Origin: Anaerolineaceae bacterium UBA4890
GTDB lineage: Bacteria > Chloroflexota > Anaerolineae > Anaerolineales > Anaerolineaceae
DNA: 64,000 bases
Direction: 5' to 3'
Assembly: GCA_002399085.1 (NCBI GenBank)
Contig: DHCY01000022.1
Span: 32,492-96,491 of the forward strand
Shown here piece after piece: positions 25,055 to 33,925 of this stretch (position 1 is its first letter; each line of letters starts with the position of its first letter). Below the pieces are notes generated by a model. That model did no database searches. It was not told where the DNA came from and was given only the letters and a program-made list of their open reading frames with translations. Both the position numbers and the translations under genes were made by a program.

Positions 25055-25978
25055 TCAGGCTTTCTCCAATTGATCTAGTATTGACTGCAAGTCGGCAGGC
25101 AAAGACGCGGTGAACTCAGCTTCCTCGTTTTCCCCCGGCAAGCGGAGTAGCAGCTTACTGGCGTGCAGGAAAAATCGGTCGGTTTCGATGCTCTTCCTGC
25201 GCCGACCGTAAACCTGGTCGCCCACCACCGGGCAGCCCAAAAACGCCAGGTGCACACGGATCTGATGTGTGCGCCCGGTGAGCGGGTGGACCTCCAAAAG
25301 GGTATGATCGCGGAATCCTGCAACCGTGTAGAACTCGGTTTCTGCTTTTCTGCCCTGGTCGCCATAGACGACAGCCATGCGTTGGCGGTGCCTTTCATCC
25401 CTGCCAATGCGCGTCTCAATACGACCGGTCGGCGTGGGCGGTTTACCCTCTACCAGCGCCAGATAGCTCTTTTTTGCCTTGCGTGTCTTGAATTGCCTTA
25501 CCAGCCAGGCATACGCATAAGTAGTTTTGGCAACGATCAGCACACCGGATGTATCTTTATCCAATCGATGCACGATACCCGGGCGGGTTGGTTCCCCCAC
25601 GGCTGCAATCTGAGGCCAGCGGTAGAGTAAGGCATTCACAAGCGTATTTTCAGCGTTACCAGCCCCAGGATGCACCACCAACCCAGCTGGTTTGTTGATC
25701 ACGACCACATTTTCGTCTTCGTAAACCACTTCCAGGGCGATGTTTTGTTCTTCAGGTAAGTCTTCAGCGATAGCCGTAACCAAGGCACTCACCTTGTCAC
25801 CTGTTTCCAGCTTGTAGGAGGCTTTACTTACTACTTTTCCGTTGACCAGAACATCGCCAGCAGTAATCATGCCTTGAATCCTCGCCCGCGAAAAGCTGGC
25901 AATCTGCCCAGCCAGGAATTTATCAAGGCGCTCAGGAGACTCTTTAGAAAATGTGACTTCAACCAGCTCAGTTTTCAT
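25055..25978 (-). CDS. rluD: RluA/RluD-family 23S rRNA pseudouridine synthase
   Basis: 307 residues from the ATG at 25978. An upstream frame extends into lspA but is not needed. N-terminal S4 RNA-binding domain (RLDKFLAGQIASFSRARIQGMI) and catalytic domain with the active-site aspartate in GIVHRLDKDTSG. Further signatures: NKPAGLVVHPGAGN and HPLTGRTHQIRVHLA. It isomerises uridines in 23S rRNA helix 69 or a related site. It overlaps lspA by 11 bases. The lspA-rluD order is widespread in bacteria, which supports RluD over other family members. Confidence 0.93.
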   Translation of the reverse strand: MKTELVEVTFSKESPERLDKFLAGQIASFSRARIQGMITAGDVLVNGKVVSKASYKLETGDKVSALVTAIAEDLPEEQNIALEVVYEDENVVVINKPAGLVVHPGAGNAENTLVNALLYRWPQIAAVGEPTRPGIVHRLDKDTSGVLIVAKTTYAYAWLVRQFKTRKAKKSYLALVEGKPPTPTGRIETRIGRDERHRQRMAVVYGDQGRKAETEFYTVAGFRDHTLLEVHPLTGRTHQIRVHLAFLGCPVVGDQVYGRRRKSIETDRFFLHASKLLLRLPGENEEAEFTASLPADLQSILDQLEKA

Positions 25979-26501
25979 CTTTGGCTTCCTGGCTGACTTC
26001 CAGCTCAAGTTTTGCAGCTTTTTCCTTGCGTTCCTGGACGAACAGCCCAATCAACATCAAAATCACGCCGATTGTCACAGCAGAATCCGCCACATTGAAT
26101 ACAGGGAAACGCCCAACCGCAATAAAATCGGTGACATATCCCAACTGGATGCGATCGATAATGTTACCAACCGCCCCTCCCAGCAGGAGCCCCAGGCTGA
26201 TCCGAAACAGCAAAGGCTCATCGATGGCTTTGTGGTAATACCAGATGATCAGGATGCTGATTATCGTTGTGAGGACCAACAAGGGAATGTTGGCATTTTG
26301 GAAGATGCCCAGGGCGGCGCCAGTGTTCTGCCAGAAAGTAAAGCGGAAAAACGGTTCCAGGAAGGAAATCGGGTAAATTTCTTCACCCAAAGCCACATTT
26401 TGCCTGATCCAGCCCTTACTCCATTGATCGAAAATGACGATGATCGATGCTATACCAAACAGCAGCAGGTAATTCCCGATCCAATTTTTTGAGGATCTCA
26501 T
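25968..26501 (-). CDS. lspA: Lipoprotein signal peptidase (signal peptidase II)
   Basis: 177 residues with four membrane helices. It removes signal peptides from prolipoproteins in the cytoplasmic membrane. The catalytic aspartates lie in GGAVGNIIDR and FNVADSAVTIG. FWQNTGAALGIF matches the conserved Asn-Thr-Gly-Ala segment. The start overlaps the ileS stop by 4 bases (ATGA) and the end overlaps rluD by 11, so the genes are coupled. A client in this window is the lipobox protein at 51086. Confidence 0.95.
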   Translation of the reverse strand: MRSSKNWIGNYLLLFGIASIIVIFDQWSKGWIRQNVALGEEIYPISFLEPFFRFTFWQNTGAALGIFQNANIPLLVLTTIISILIIWYYHKAIDEPLLFRISLGLLLGGAVGNIIDRIQLGYVTDFIAVGRFPVFNVADSAVTIGVILMLIGLFVQERKEKAAKLELEVSQEAKDEN

Positions 26502-29500
26502 CTGAAAACCTTTTCAATCTTTAACACCAGTTCTTCACCGTCAAAACTGTCTGTGAAGTTGCCAACTTTTTCGAGATCAGTCTCTTCCAGTTCCAACGTC
26601 AGAGTCTCGTTGGAGATGTACGCTGCATTTTCCTTGACAGCCTGCGTCAGTTCTGGTGTCGATTTATAGAAGATGCGGATCCGATCGGCAATTTCGAGAC
26701 CAGAAGTCTTGCGCAGGTCCTGCACCCGGCGCACAAATTCACGCGCCAGCCCTTCGTGGAACAATTCGGGGGTAAGCGTGGTGATCAAAGCTGCCATGTA
26801 GGCACCTTCGGCAGCAACTTCATAGCCTTCCTTCGAAGAAGTGTGAACTTCCACTTCGTCGGGCATAATTTCGTAATACTTATCTTCCACCCGCACTACC
26901 AGGTTGAGACCATCGAGCAATTTCAAAGCGCTTTCCTGAGCAGGCAGATCCAAAATTGCCTGACGGATCTTTGGACTGAGCGCGCGATACTTTTGACCGA
27001 GTTGTTTCGGCAACGGATTGAGGCTATAGGTAACCGCCTCCTCCTCACCACCCAACAACCGCACTCGCTTGACATTCAACTCATCTTCCAGAATGTCGCG
27101 GAAACGGTCGATCACCTCTCCTTCTTCTGCCCTGCCGACGGCAAATGCAGCTTCAGAAAGAGGCTGGCGCACTTTGATATTGGATTTGTTGCGTGCCGAG
27201 TGCCCGAGCGAAGCCAATTTCATTACCAGGGTCATATCCCTGTTCAAGTCTTCATTGATGATGCGCTCATCCACTTTAGGCCATTCCGCCAGGTGCACTG
27301 AGATCGGGGCGTCTTCTTCAACTGATGTGACCAGATTTCGATAAATTGTCTCTGCCATAAAAGGCATGGTCGGCGCGATCAGTTTACTGATGGTTACCAG
27401 TGCTTTATAGAGGGTCTCATAGGCAGCAGCCTTATCGGCATCCGACTCACTCTTCCAGAAGCGTCTCCGGGAACGGCGCAGATACCAGTTGGAAAGGTCA
27501 TCCACAAATTTCTCGATCGGTCGGGTGGCGCCGACAACGTCAAAGTTTTCGTAAGCGTTGGTCACATCCCGCACAAGTGTTTCCAGGGATGAAAGCAGCC
27601 AGTCATCCAGTTCCGAAAAAGCCGGGATAAGCGCGTTATCAGGTGTCCAGTTATCCAAATTGGCATAGGTGACAAAGAACGAGTAGGTATTCCAAAGGGT
27701 GAGCATAAAATTGCGCACAACCTCACCAACCAATTCCTTGCTAAAGCGGCGTTCATTGCCGGGAGGGCTGGAGGTGTACATATACCAGCGCATCGGATCG
27801 GCACCATACTCATCGATCACTTCCCAGGGGTCGATCACATTTCCACGGGATTTGGACATTTTCTGCCCGTTCTCGTCCAAAATCAGCCCCAGGCAGATAA
27901 CGTTTTTGTAAGCGACACTGTCCATCACCAGGCTGCTGATGGCATGCAGCGAGTAAAACCAGCCCCGGGTTTGGTCGACTGCTTCGCAGATGAAATCAGC
28001 TGGAAACTGTGTCTTGAACTCTTCCAGGTTTTCGAAGGGATAATGCCACTGGGCATAGGGCATAGAGCCGGAATCAAACCATACATCGATCAGCTCAACC
28101 ACACGCTTCATCTGCCCATGCCCGCACTTAGGGCAGGGGAAGCGAACCTCATCGACATAGGGGCGATGCAGTTCGAGTTCGGAAAGGTCTTTTTCAGCCA
28201 GGTCACTCAATTCCTGCCGTGAGCCGGCGCAGACCTGGTGTCGGCAATCGGGGCATTCCCAAACGGGCAGAGGCGTACCCCAATAGCGGTTGCGCCCCAA
28301 AGCCCAGTCAATGTTGTTTTCCAGCCAGTTGCCAAAGCGCCCGTTCTTGATGTGTTCAGGTACCCAATTGATCTCCTGGTTGAGCTCGACCATGCGGTCT
28401 TTGATGGCGCTAGTCTTGATAAACCAGGTCGGGCGTGCCATGTAGAGCAAGGGCGTGCGACAGCGCCAGCAGAACGGGTAAGTATGGTTGACCTTTCCGG
28501 CATCGAACAGCAGACCGCGATCGTGCAAGTCCTGCATGATGCCAGGGTCAGCGTCTTTAACGAAAACGCCTGCCCAGTTATGAACCTGGCGCAAAAAACG
28601 ACCTTCGTCGTCGATTGTCATGATCAGCGGCAGATCATATTGTTTGGCGACTTCCATATCTTCCATGCCAAACGCCGGTGCGATGTGAACCAGCCCGGTG
28701 CCATCATCGGTGGTGACGTAATCGGCATTGACGATGTAATAAGCAGGCTTTTCAGGCGGGAAGAAAGTATACAACGGTGCATAGCGTTTGCCCTTGAGGG
28801 ATTTGCCTTTCATCGTTTTCAGGATGCGCACAGGGCGATCCGCAAATACTTTTTCAATCAGGTTTTTGGCGAGTATCAGTTTTTCCTCACCCATGCCATC
28901 GGCGGTCACCAGGGCATATTCCACATCAGGATGTGCCGCCACGGCAACGTTGCCAGGCAGGGTCCAGGGGGTTGTCGTCCACACCAGCAGGCTGGTGTCT
29001 TCGTCATCAACCATGGGGAAGCGCACAAAAACGCTGGGATCTTCGGTATCTTCGTAGCCCAGGGCAACCTCGTGGTCCGAAAGCGGTGTACCGCAGCGCG
29101 GGCAATATGGCACAACTTTGTGCCCCTGGTAGAGCAAACCCTTATCCCAAATCGATTTCAGAAGCCACCAAACAGACTCAATGTAATCGTTGGTATAGGT
29201 CACGTAGGCGCGGTCTTTGTCCACCCAATAGCCAATGCGATCGGTCATTCTTTCCCAATCCTGGATGCGCGAAAATGCCGATTCGCGGCAGAGCTGGTTG
29301 AACTCAGCAATGCCAAATTCCTCGATCTGGCTCTTTTGGGTAAAACCCAACTGCTTTTCAACTTCGATTTCCACCGGCAGCCCATGCGTGTCCCAGCCGC
29401 CACGGCGATCCACGAAGTAACCCTGCATGGTTTTGTAGCGTGGAAACATGTCTTTGAAGGCTCGTGCCAAAACGTGGTGCACACCCGGCTTGCCGTTGGC

Positions 29501-29647
29501 GGTTGGCGGACCTTCGAAAATCACGAATGGCGGGCGATCTCTGCGGTCATCAGAAGAGCGTTTGAAGATGTCGTTCGTTTTCCAGAAACGCAATTGCGTC
29601 TCCTCTTCTGAGGGAATATTGAGCCTTGATGAAACTGGTTTAAACAT
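26498..29647 (-). CDS. ileS: Isoleucyl-tRNA synthetase
   Basis: 1049 residues. Class I synthetase with GVHHVLARAFKDM (HIGH-type motif) and KMSKSRGNV (KMSKS). The CP1 editing region and anticodon-binding domain follow in normal order. A CPRCG zinc knuckle occurs in the CP insertion. The long C-terminal part (EGLAREFVRRVQDLRKTSGL) is the eukaryote-like IleS2 type, which is often mupirocin tolerant; this is family knowledge, not tested here. The start ATG has TTGGAGGCTAA upstream, directly after the T-box terminator. It is the first gene of a five-gene minus-strand operon. Confidence 0.96.
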   Translation of the reverse strand: MFKPVSSRLNIPSEEETQLRFWKTNDIFKRSSDDRRDRPPFVIFEGPPTANGKPGVHHVLARAFKDMFPRYKTMQGYFVDRRGGWDTHGLPVEIEVEKQLGFTQKSQIEEFGIAEFNQLCRESAFSRIQDWERMTDRIGYWVDKDRAYVTYTNDYIESVWWLLKSIWDKGLLYQGHKVVPYCPRCGTPLSDHEVALGYEDTEDPSVFVRFPMVDDEDTSLLVWTTTPWTLPGNVAVAAHPDVEYALVTADGMGEEKLILAKNLIEKVFADRPVRILKTMKGKSLKGKRYAPLYTFFPPEKPAYYIVNADYVTTDDGTGLVHIAPAFGMEDMEVAKQYDLPLIMTIDDEGRFLRQVHNWAGVFVKDADPGIMQDLHDRGLLFDAGKVNHTYPFCWRCRTPLLYMARPTWFIKTSAIKDRMVELNQEINWVPEHIKNGRFGNWLENNIDWALGRNRYWGTPLPVWECPDCRHQVCAGSRQELSDLAEKDLSELELHRPYVDEVRFPCPKCGHGQMKRVVELIDVWFDSGSMPYAQWHYPFENLEEFKTQFPADFICEAVDQTRGWFYSLHAISSLVMDSVAYKNVICLGLILDENGQKMSKSRGNVIDPWEVIDEYGADPMRWYMYTSSPPGNERRFSKELVGEVVRNFMLTLWNTYSFFVTYANLDNWTPDNALIPAFSELDDWLLSSLETLVRDVTNAYENFDVVGATRPIEKFVDDLSNWYLRRSRRRFWKSESDADKAAAYETLYKALVTISKLIAPTMPFMAETIYRNLVTSVEEDAPISVHLAEWPKVDERIINEDLNRDMTLVMKLASLGHSARNKSNIKVRQPLSEAAFAVGRAEEGEVIDRFRDILEDELNVKRVRLLGGEEEAVTYSLNPLPKQLGQKYRALSPKIRQAILDLPAQESALKLLDGLNLVVRVEDKYYEIMPDEVEVHTSSKEGYEVAAEGAYMAALITTLTPELFHEGLAREFVRRVQDLRKTSGLEIADRIRIFYKSTPELTQAVKENAAYISNETLTLELEETDLEKVGNFTDSFDGEELVLKIEKVFR

Positions 29648-29665
29648 TTAGCCTCCAACAATTAA

Positions 29666-29920
29666 ACAAAAAGCCCGTCCCTACAGGGACGAGCCAAAAT
29701 CTGCTCGCGGTACCACCCCGCTTCCCGGTTTTTACCCGGGCGCTTGGTGCCCCTGTAACGGAGGGCAATCGGCTCGCTTACTGCAATATACAAGGTACGA
29801 ATGCGTGTTCAGCGTGCGGCTCAGGAAGGATTTTCGTTCAACTGTTTCCACCCGGCTTCCACCATCCCGGGCTCGCTGATGGGCGATGTTGAATTACTCT
29901 TTTCCGTCACAGCCTGAATT
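29666..29920 (-). promoter_or_regulatory. T-box leader of ileS (tRNA-Ile responsive)
   Basis: On the minus strand the core T-box GGGGTGGTACCGCG lies at 29706-29719. Upstream are Stem I elements: AGAGTA (29895-29900) and GATGGTGGAAG (GNTG loop). ATC at 29829-29831, in GAAAATCCTTCC, is a plausible isoleucine specifier codon. A terminator hairpin follows the T-box. Uncharged tRNA-Ile should stabilise the antiterminator and allow ileS-lspA-rluD-ltaE transcription. A TAAAAT sequence just upstream may be its -10 box, without a clear -35. Confidence 0.92.
29667..29694 (-). terminator. Intrinsic terminator of the T-box leader
   Basis: Read on the minus strand: GCTCGTCCC, loop TGTA, GGGACGGGC, then TTTTTG. 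The 9-bp stem has one G-T mismatch-type pair. This is the OFF structure of the T-box switch, 20 bases before ileS. Confidence 0.85.
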
Positions 29921-29996
29921 ACGATTTTATCACAGTTGTGGGATCAGGTTATTAAAAGTGAAACGATAATACAGATACCAACCGGGTGTCGGTGGA

Positions 29997-30025
29997 AAAT
30001 AAAAGAACCCCTCCAGGGGGTTCTT
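29997..30025 (-). terminator. Terminator after tRNA-His
   Basis: Minus strand: AAGAACCCC, small loop, GGGGTTCTT, then TTATTTTCC. It begins a few bases past the tRNA 3' end and separates the hisS/tRNA-His unit from the T-box leader. Confidence 0.75.
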
Positions 30026-30029
30026 GGTG

Positions 30030-30102
30030 GGTGCCTGAAGGGGGTCGAACCCTCAACATCTTCAGCCACAGTGAAGCACTCTGCCATTGAGCTACAGGCA
30101 CC
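30030..30102 (-). tRNA. tRNA-His (anticodon GTG)
   Basis: Folds as a cloverleaf on the minus strand: acceptor GGTGCCTG pairs with CAGGCACC, including the extra G-1 opposite C73 that is diagnostic of tRNA-His. The D arm TAGCTCAATGGCAGAGTG, the anticodon stem-loop CTTCACTGTGGCTGAAG with GTG in the loop, and the T arm GAGGGTTCGACCCCCTT are all present. The CCA end is not encoded (CAC follows). It lies 74 bases after hisS. Confidence 0.97.
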
Positions 30103-30176
30103 ACGTTAGGCGGCTATTCTATCACAAGCTCGAATGTACTGCAAGCATTAATCGCTGCTGTAAATGATTTCTACTG

Positions 30177-31427
30177 TCAAAAAATTGAGCCGATTTCAGT
30201 CCGTAAAATCGACCGCTGCTCAAAGCTGCGCAGGTCTTTCACGGTAACTGTGCCATTCGCAAATTCGTCGGGTCCTAAAACCAGGGCAAATTTCACTCCT
30301 AACCGGTCAGCAAGCTTGAACTGTTTGCCAAGCTTATCAGGCTCTGCCAGGATCACATTAAAACCACTTTCGCGCAGCTCTTTGGTAAGCTTGATTGACT
30401 CGACCAGCATTTTCTCGTCAAACACGGTCACAAAAACCGTTCCAGGATAACTCAGGTTTGACGGCAGCAAGCCATAAGCCTCCAGCACCAACATAACCAC
30501 TACATCTCCCATGGCAAACCCAACACCGGGAAGTGGCTGCCCGCCCACATCGGCAACCAGGTTGGCGTAATGACCGCCCCCCAATATCGCCCTGAAATCG
30601 CCCTTGGTTTCGTGGGCTTCAAAAACCAGCCCGGTGTAATAATCGAGCCCGCGGATGATCTTGGGTTCATAACGAATGTATTCACCCACTCCCAAAGCTC
30701 TGACATACTCAAAAACCTGGCTGAGTTCTTCCGATTCCTGCCATAAGTCTGTGTTGGCAAGCAGTACTTTAATCGCGTCAACCTGACCGGCACTCAAACC
30801 CAGATCTGTCACGTTTTTCTCCCAGATGTCAGCAGGCTGCTTGTCAATCCGATCGATCAATTTGAGCAATTCAGGTTTCGTTTGGGTGCCGATGCCAATT
30901 TCCGTCAGCTTACGGTCCATCAAGCGGCGGTCGTTTATCAAAATCTGCACCATATCCGCCCTCAGACCGACCAAGCTAAGGAAATTCGCAGCCACAGCCA
31001 ACAGCTCGGCATCCGCCTGTACAGAATCACTGCCAATCAGGTCGATATTCCACTGGTAAAACTCGCGTGTGCGCCCTTTTTGCGGGCGTTCATAACGCCA
31101 AAACGGACCAAAAGCCCACCAGCGCAACGGAAAGACCAGTTCATTTTGCTGACTGGCAACCATGCGTGCCAGGGTCGGCGTCAATTCAGGGCGCAGAGTG
31201 ATCGGGTCACCGCCGCGGTCTTCGAAAACGAAAGCCTGCTCTTTGACCAGTTCCTCGCCCGATTTTGCTGCGTAGAGATCAATTGTCTCAAGGCAGGGAC
31301 CTTCATAGCGTTGGTAGCCAAATGCTTCAGAAGCAGCTTTTAGCTTCTCGACCAACCAGGCGCGCCTCGCCATTTCATCCGGGTAAAAATCCCGCGTACC
31401 TTTTACGCTTCTCACGATGTTCTTCAT
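30177..31427 (-). CDS. hisS: Histidyl-tRNA synthetase
   Basis: 416 residues, class II synthetase. Motif 1 region KGTRDFYPDEMARR, motif 2 FRYERPQKGRTREFYQWN (present as FWRYERPQKGR), HisA-type signature GLDYYTGLVFE and the C-terminal anticodon-binding domain (GTVFVTVFDEKMLVESIKLT) are all present. It charges tRNA-His. The cognate tRNA gene is immediately downstream in the same direction, so the enzyme and its substrate are probably co-transcribed. Confidence 0.96.
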   Translation of the reverse strand: MKNIVRSVKGTRDFYPDEMARRAWLVEKLKAASEAFGYQRYEGPCLETIDLYAAKSGEELVKEQAFVFEDRGGDPITLRPELTPTLARMVASQQNELVFPLRWWAFGPFWRYERPQKGRTREFYQWNIDLIGSDSVQADAELLAVAANFLSLVGLRADMVQILINDRRLMDRKLTEIGIGTQTKPELLKLIDRIDKQPADIWEKNVTDLGLSAGQVDAIKVLLANTDLWQESEELSQVFEYVRALGVGEYIRYEPKIIRGLDYYTGLVFEAHETKGDFRAILGGGHYANLVADVGGQPLPGVGFAMGDVVVMLVLEAYGLLPSNLSYPGTVFVTVFDEKMLVESIKLTKELRESGFNVILAEPDKLGKQFKLADRLGVKFALVLGPDEFANGTVTVKDLRSFEQRSILRTEIGSIF

Positions 31428-31458
31428 TGGAATCTGACCTCGACTTCTAATTGGTGAT

Positions 31459-31467
31459 AGTATAACA
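31459..31467 (-). promoter_or_regulatory. Extended -10 promoter for hisS
   Basis: Minus strand reads TGTTATACT, an extended -10 (TG-n-TATACT), about 30 bases upstream of the hisS start. No good -35 is needed with this element or seen. Confidence 0.45.
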
Positions 31468-31516
31468 TGCAGGTATCGGGTAAAATTAATTATCCAATTA
31501 GAGCAAAGGACTGATC

Positions 31517-31885
31517 ATGAATATTGGTGAAATCGCTGAACTGGTCGAGGGGAAAATCCTATCAATTTGTAACAAAGATCTGGAGGTCAGAGGAGCTTTC
31601 GCTGGGGATTTAATGAGTGATGTCTTAGCCACGATCAAACCGGAGGCAATTTTAATCACAGCTTTGAACAACCCCCAAATTATTCGCACTGCCCTGATTG
31701 CCGATGCGCGATTAGTGATCCTTGCCAGGGGGAAACTACCGTCATTAGACATGATCGAATTGTCAAACAGTGAAGGTATGCCTCTCATCATTTCTCCCCT
31801 TGGTTTATTTGAACTCTCTGCCAGGTTGGCTGAAAATGGCATCATCAGTTATGAAGATGATTTTGACCTGTCAAAATGTAGTTGA
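31517..31885 (+). CDS. DRTGG-domain-like protein (hydrogenase-locus type)
   Basis: 122 residues. The sequence EIAELVEGKILSICNKDLEVRGAFAGDLMSDVLATI matches the DRTGG-type fold often encoded beside HydABC-type hydrogenases in anaerobes. GDLMSDVL and ITALNNPQIIRTALIADARLVILARGK are typical stretches. No catalytic site is evident; the fold is thought to bind a small ligand. It opens a run of four closely spaced regulatory-type genes (31517-33925) before the NuoE/NuoF genes. A second, shorter DRTGG-like gene lies at 32858. Confidence 0.75.
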   Translation: MNIGEIAELVEGKILSICNKDLEVRGAFAGDLMSDVLATIKPEAILITALNNPQIIRTALIADARLVILARGKLPSLDMIELSNSEGMPLIISPLGLFELSARLAENGIISYEDDFDLSKCS

Positions 31886-31897
31886 TGGATTTGGAGA

Positions 31898-32854
31898 ATG
31901 AGCAGCACAACAATTCTCTCAGACTCGTCTGCAAGCAGAATCACGCGGGTTGAAGAGCTTGCCTACGAATTAACCATTGCCGAGGTAATGACCAGGAATC
32001 CAATTACGCTTGACATCAATGCAAGCATGCGTGACGCACTCGATGTAATCGGAAAAGCCAAGATCTCCGGAGCTCCTGTTACCAGAGATGGCAAGCTGAT
32101 CGGCATTCTTTCTGTGGAAGATTTAATCCGTTCGCTGCGCGATGGGCGCATCGAACGTAAAGTCACGTTGTATATGACTCAAAATGTGATCACAGTCCAT
32201 GAGTATGACCAGGTAGTAGAAGCATTAAAAATTTTTGCCAGTACCAAGGTTGGTCGGCTGCCAGTTGTAGATGCACACAACAATCTGATCGGCATCCTGA
32301 CCAAAGGTGACATCTCGAACGGGGTGTTGAAAGCCCTCCAAAATGATATTGAAGCTGAAGAATTGATCCGATATCGCGCCTCCCACTTGTTTGAAGATAT
32401 CGTCTCCGACCGAACCAGCCTGATTTTGCGTTATGCTATCAAGAAAGGTGATTTCCTGCACGGCGGGGCTGCCTCCAACCGCATTAAGAAAGCACTGTTA
32501 CGATTGGGTGCGTCCAACCAGATTGCCCGTAAGTGCGGTATCGCAGTCTATGAGGCAGAAATGAATCTGATCATACACACCACCAATGGCGGTTTTCTAC
32601 GAGTGGAAGTGGAACACAATAAGATCGTGATGGAAGCTTACGATGACGGACCCGGCATACCTGACATCGAAAAAGCAATGACGCCCGGGTTTTCAACAGC
32701 AACACACGAGGTGCGCAACAAGGGTTTTGGCGCTGGCATGGGGTTGGTTAATATTAACAATTGTGTTGATGAAATGATTATCAACTCCTCACCGGAGAAG
32801 GGAACGAATCTCCACATGATCATTTATCTCGATAAGCTGTCCAAACAAGGATAA
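31898..32854 (+). CDS. CBS-pair protein with HATPase (anti-sigma/serine kinase-like) domain
   Basis: 318 residues. The N-terminal CBS pair (EVMTRNPITLDINASMRDAL, LPVVDAHNNLIGILTKGDI) usually binds adenosine nucleotides. The C-terminal GHKL ATPase domain has DDGPGIPDIEKAM and GFGAGMGLVNI, as in RsbW/SpoIIAB-type serine kinases. Such fusions are common beside bifurcating hydrogenase genes. They may read the nucleotide or redox state and control expression through a partner-switch system. No sigma factor or anti-anti-sigma gene is present in the window. Confidence 0.85.
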   Translation: MSSTTILSDSSASRITRVEELAYELTIAEVMTRNPITLDINASMRDALDVIGKAKISGAPVTRDGKLIGILSVEDLIRSLRDGRIERKVTLYMTQNVITVHEYDQVVEALKIFASTKVGRLPVVDAHNNLIGILTKGDISNGVLKALQNDIEAEELIRYRASHLFEDIVSDRTSLILRYAIKKGDFLHGGAASNRIKKALLRLGASNQIARKCGIAVYEAEMNLIIHTTNGGFLRVEVEHNKIVMEAYDDGPGIPDIEKAMTPGFSTATHEVRNKGFGAGMGLVNINNCVDEMIINSSPEKGTNLHMIIYLDKLSKQG

Positions 32855-32857
32855 ACA

Positions 32858-33202
32858 ATGGACCTGAAGACAATCATAGAAAACATTGACCTGATTCTGC
32901 TGACCGAAGAGAGAGACTTTTCCTGCATTCCTGTCCATTCTGCGTATATGTCCGACTTACTCAGTTGCGTCATGACCGGTGCGAAACCTCACAGTGTATG
33001 GATTACATTAATCGCTAACATTAATATTGTGGCGGTTGCCAGCCTGCTGGATATTTCTGCAATTATCATCACGGAAGATGCCCAGCCAGATCAGGAAACC
33101 ATTGACCGTGCCAACATGGAGGAAATTGTTCTGCTAAGCACTGAAGCAAGCAGCTACACGGTAGCGGGTAAACTTTGGGAAATGGGAATCAAGGAACACT
33201 AA
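32858..33202 (+). CDS. Second DRTGG-like small protein
   Basis: 114 residues starting three bases after the CBS-HATPase gene. TEERDFSCIPVHSAYMSDLL, GAKPHSVWITLIANINIVAV and LLSTEASSYTVAGKLWEMGI follow the same beta-alpha plan as the DRTGG protein at 31517. They are not close duplicates. It probably works with the neighbouring ATPase. Function is inferred from context only. Confidence 0.72.
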   Translation: MDLKTIIENIDLILLTEERDFSCIPVHSAYMSDLLSCVMTGAKPHSVWITLIANINIVAVASLLDISAIIITEDAQPDQETIDRANMEEIVLLSTEASSYTVAGKLWEMGIKEH

Positions 33203-33205
33203 TCC

Positions 33206-33925
33206 ATGGCTATCCATCGTGTGGAACTGCATGTCCACTCAGTGCTCTCTCCCTGCGCGAGCCTTGAGATGATTCCACCTTTCATCATCGAGAAAGCGCT
33301 TGCAGCCAAAATTGATATCATCGCATTAACAGACCATAACACAGGTGCCAATGTTCCGGCAATGCTGGAAGCCGCTGAGGGAACCGGGATTACAATCTTG
33401 CCTGGTATCGAACTTGAGACTGCTGAAGAAATCCATGTGCTCTGTTTGTTTGACACCCTGGCTCAGCTCCAGGCTTTTGAGAAAATCATAGAACGCAACC
33501 TCCCGGACTATAAAAACAACGATGACTTTTTTGGCTGCCAGCTGGTGGTCGACCAGTATGGCAATTTTATACGCAAGGAAGAGCGCCTACTCCATACAGC
33601 CTGCAGGCTCACCATTTTCGAGGTTCAAAAAGAAGTGCACAAATTGAAGGGGATCTTCATCCCCGCTCACGTTGAACGCGAAGAAAACGGGTTGCTCCCC
33701 CGTCTGGGTGGCATTCCCTCTGAACTTAACCTGAAGATTGTAGAAATTTCATGTTATGAAAGCACTCCTGCGGTCCGGGAGATGTGGCCTGATTTGAAGA
33801 ACATACGCATCATCAAAAATGGTGACGCACACGACCTGGATGGCATGATCGGGTCGACCACTATTGAAATTGAAGAAATTACGGTTGCGAATATTGAGCG
33901 GGCGATATTAGAACAGATTAAATAG
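33206..33925 (+). CDS. PHP-domain metal-dependent phosphoesterase
   Basis: 239 residues. PHP motifs: ELHVHSVLSPCAS (HxH), ALTDHNTGAN (DHN), GIELETAEEIHVLCLF (E and H ligands), FIPAHVERE and KNGDAHDLDG. These make a two- or three-metal phosphatase site like that of TrpH/RnaAM-type enzymes. It is a regular member of HydABC-type loci, where its role is unknown. The start is three bases past the previous stop. Confidence 0.87.
   Translation: MAIHRVELHVHSVLSPCASLEMIPPFIIEKALAAKIDIIALTDHNTGANVPAMLEAAEGTGITILPGIELETAEEIHVLCLFDTLAQLQAFEKIIERNLPDYKNNDDFFGCQLVVDQYGNFIRKEERLLHTACRLTIFEVQKEVHKLKGIFIPAHVEREENGLLPRLGGIPSELNLKIVEISCYESTPAVREMWPDLKNIRIIKNGDAHDLDGMIGSTTIEIEEITVANIERAILEQIK

Noticed and set aside
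28238..29611. Plus-strand open frame of 457 codons
   Set aside because: Antisense to ileS with composition of a shadow frame and no family match.
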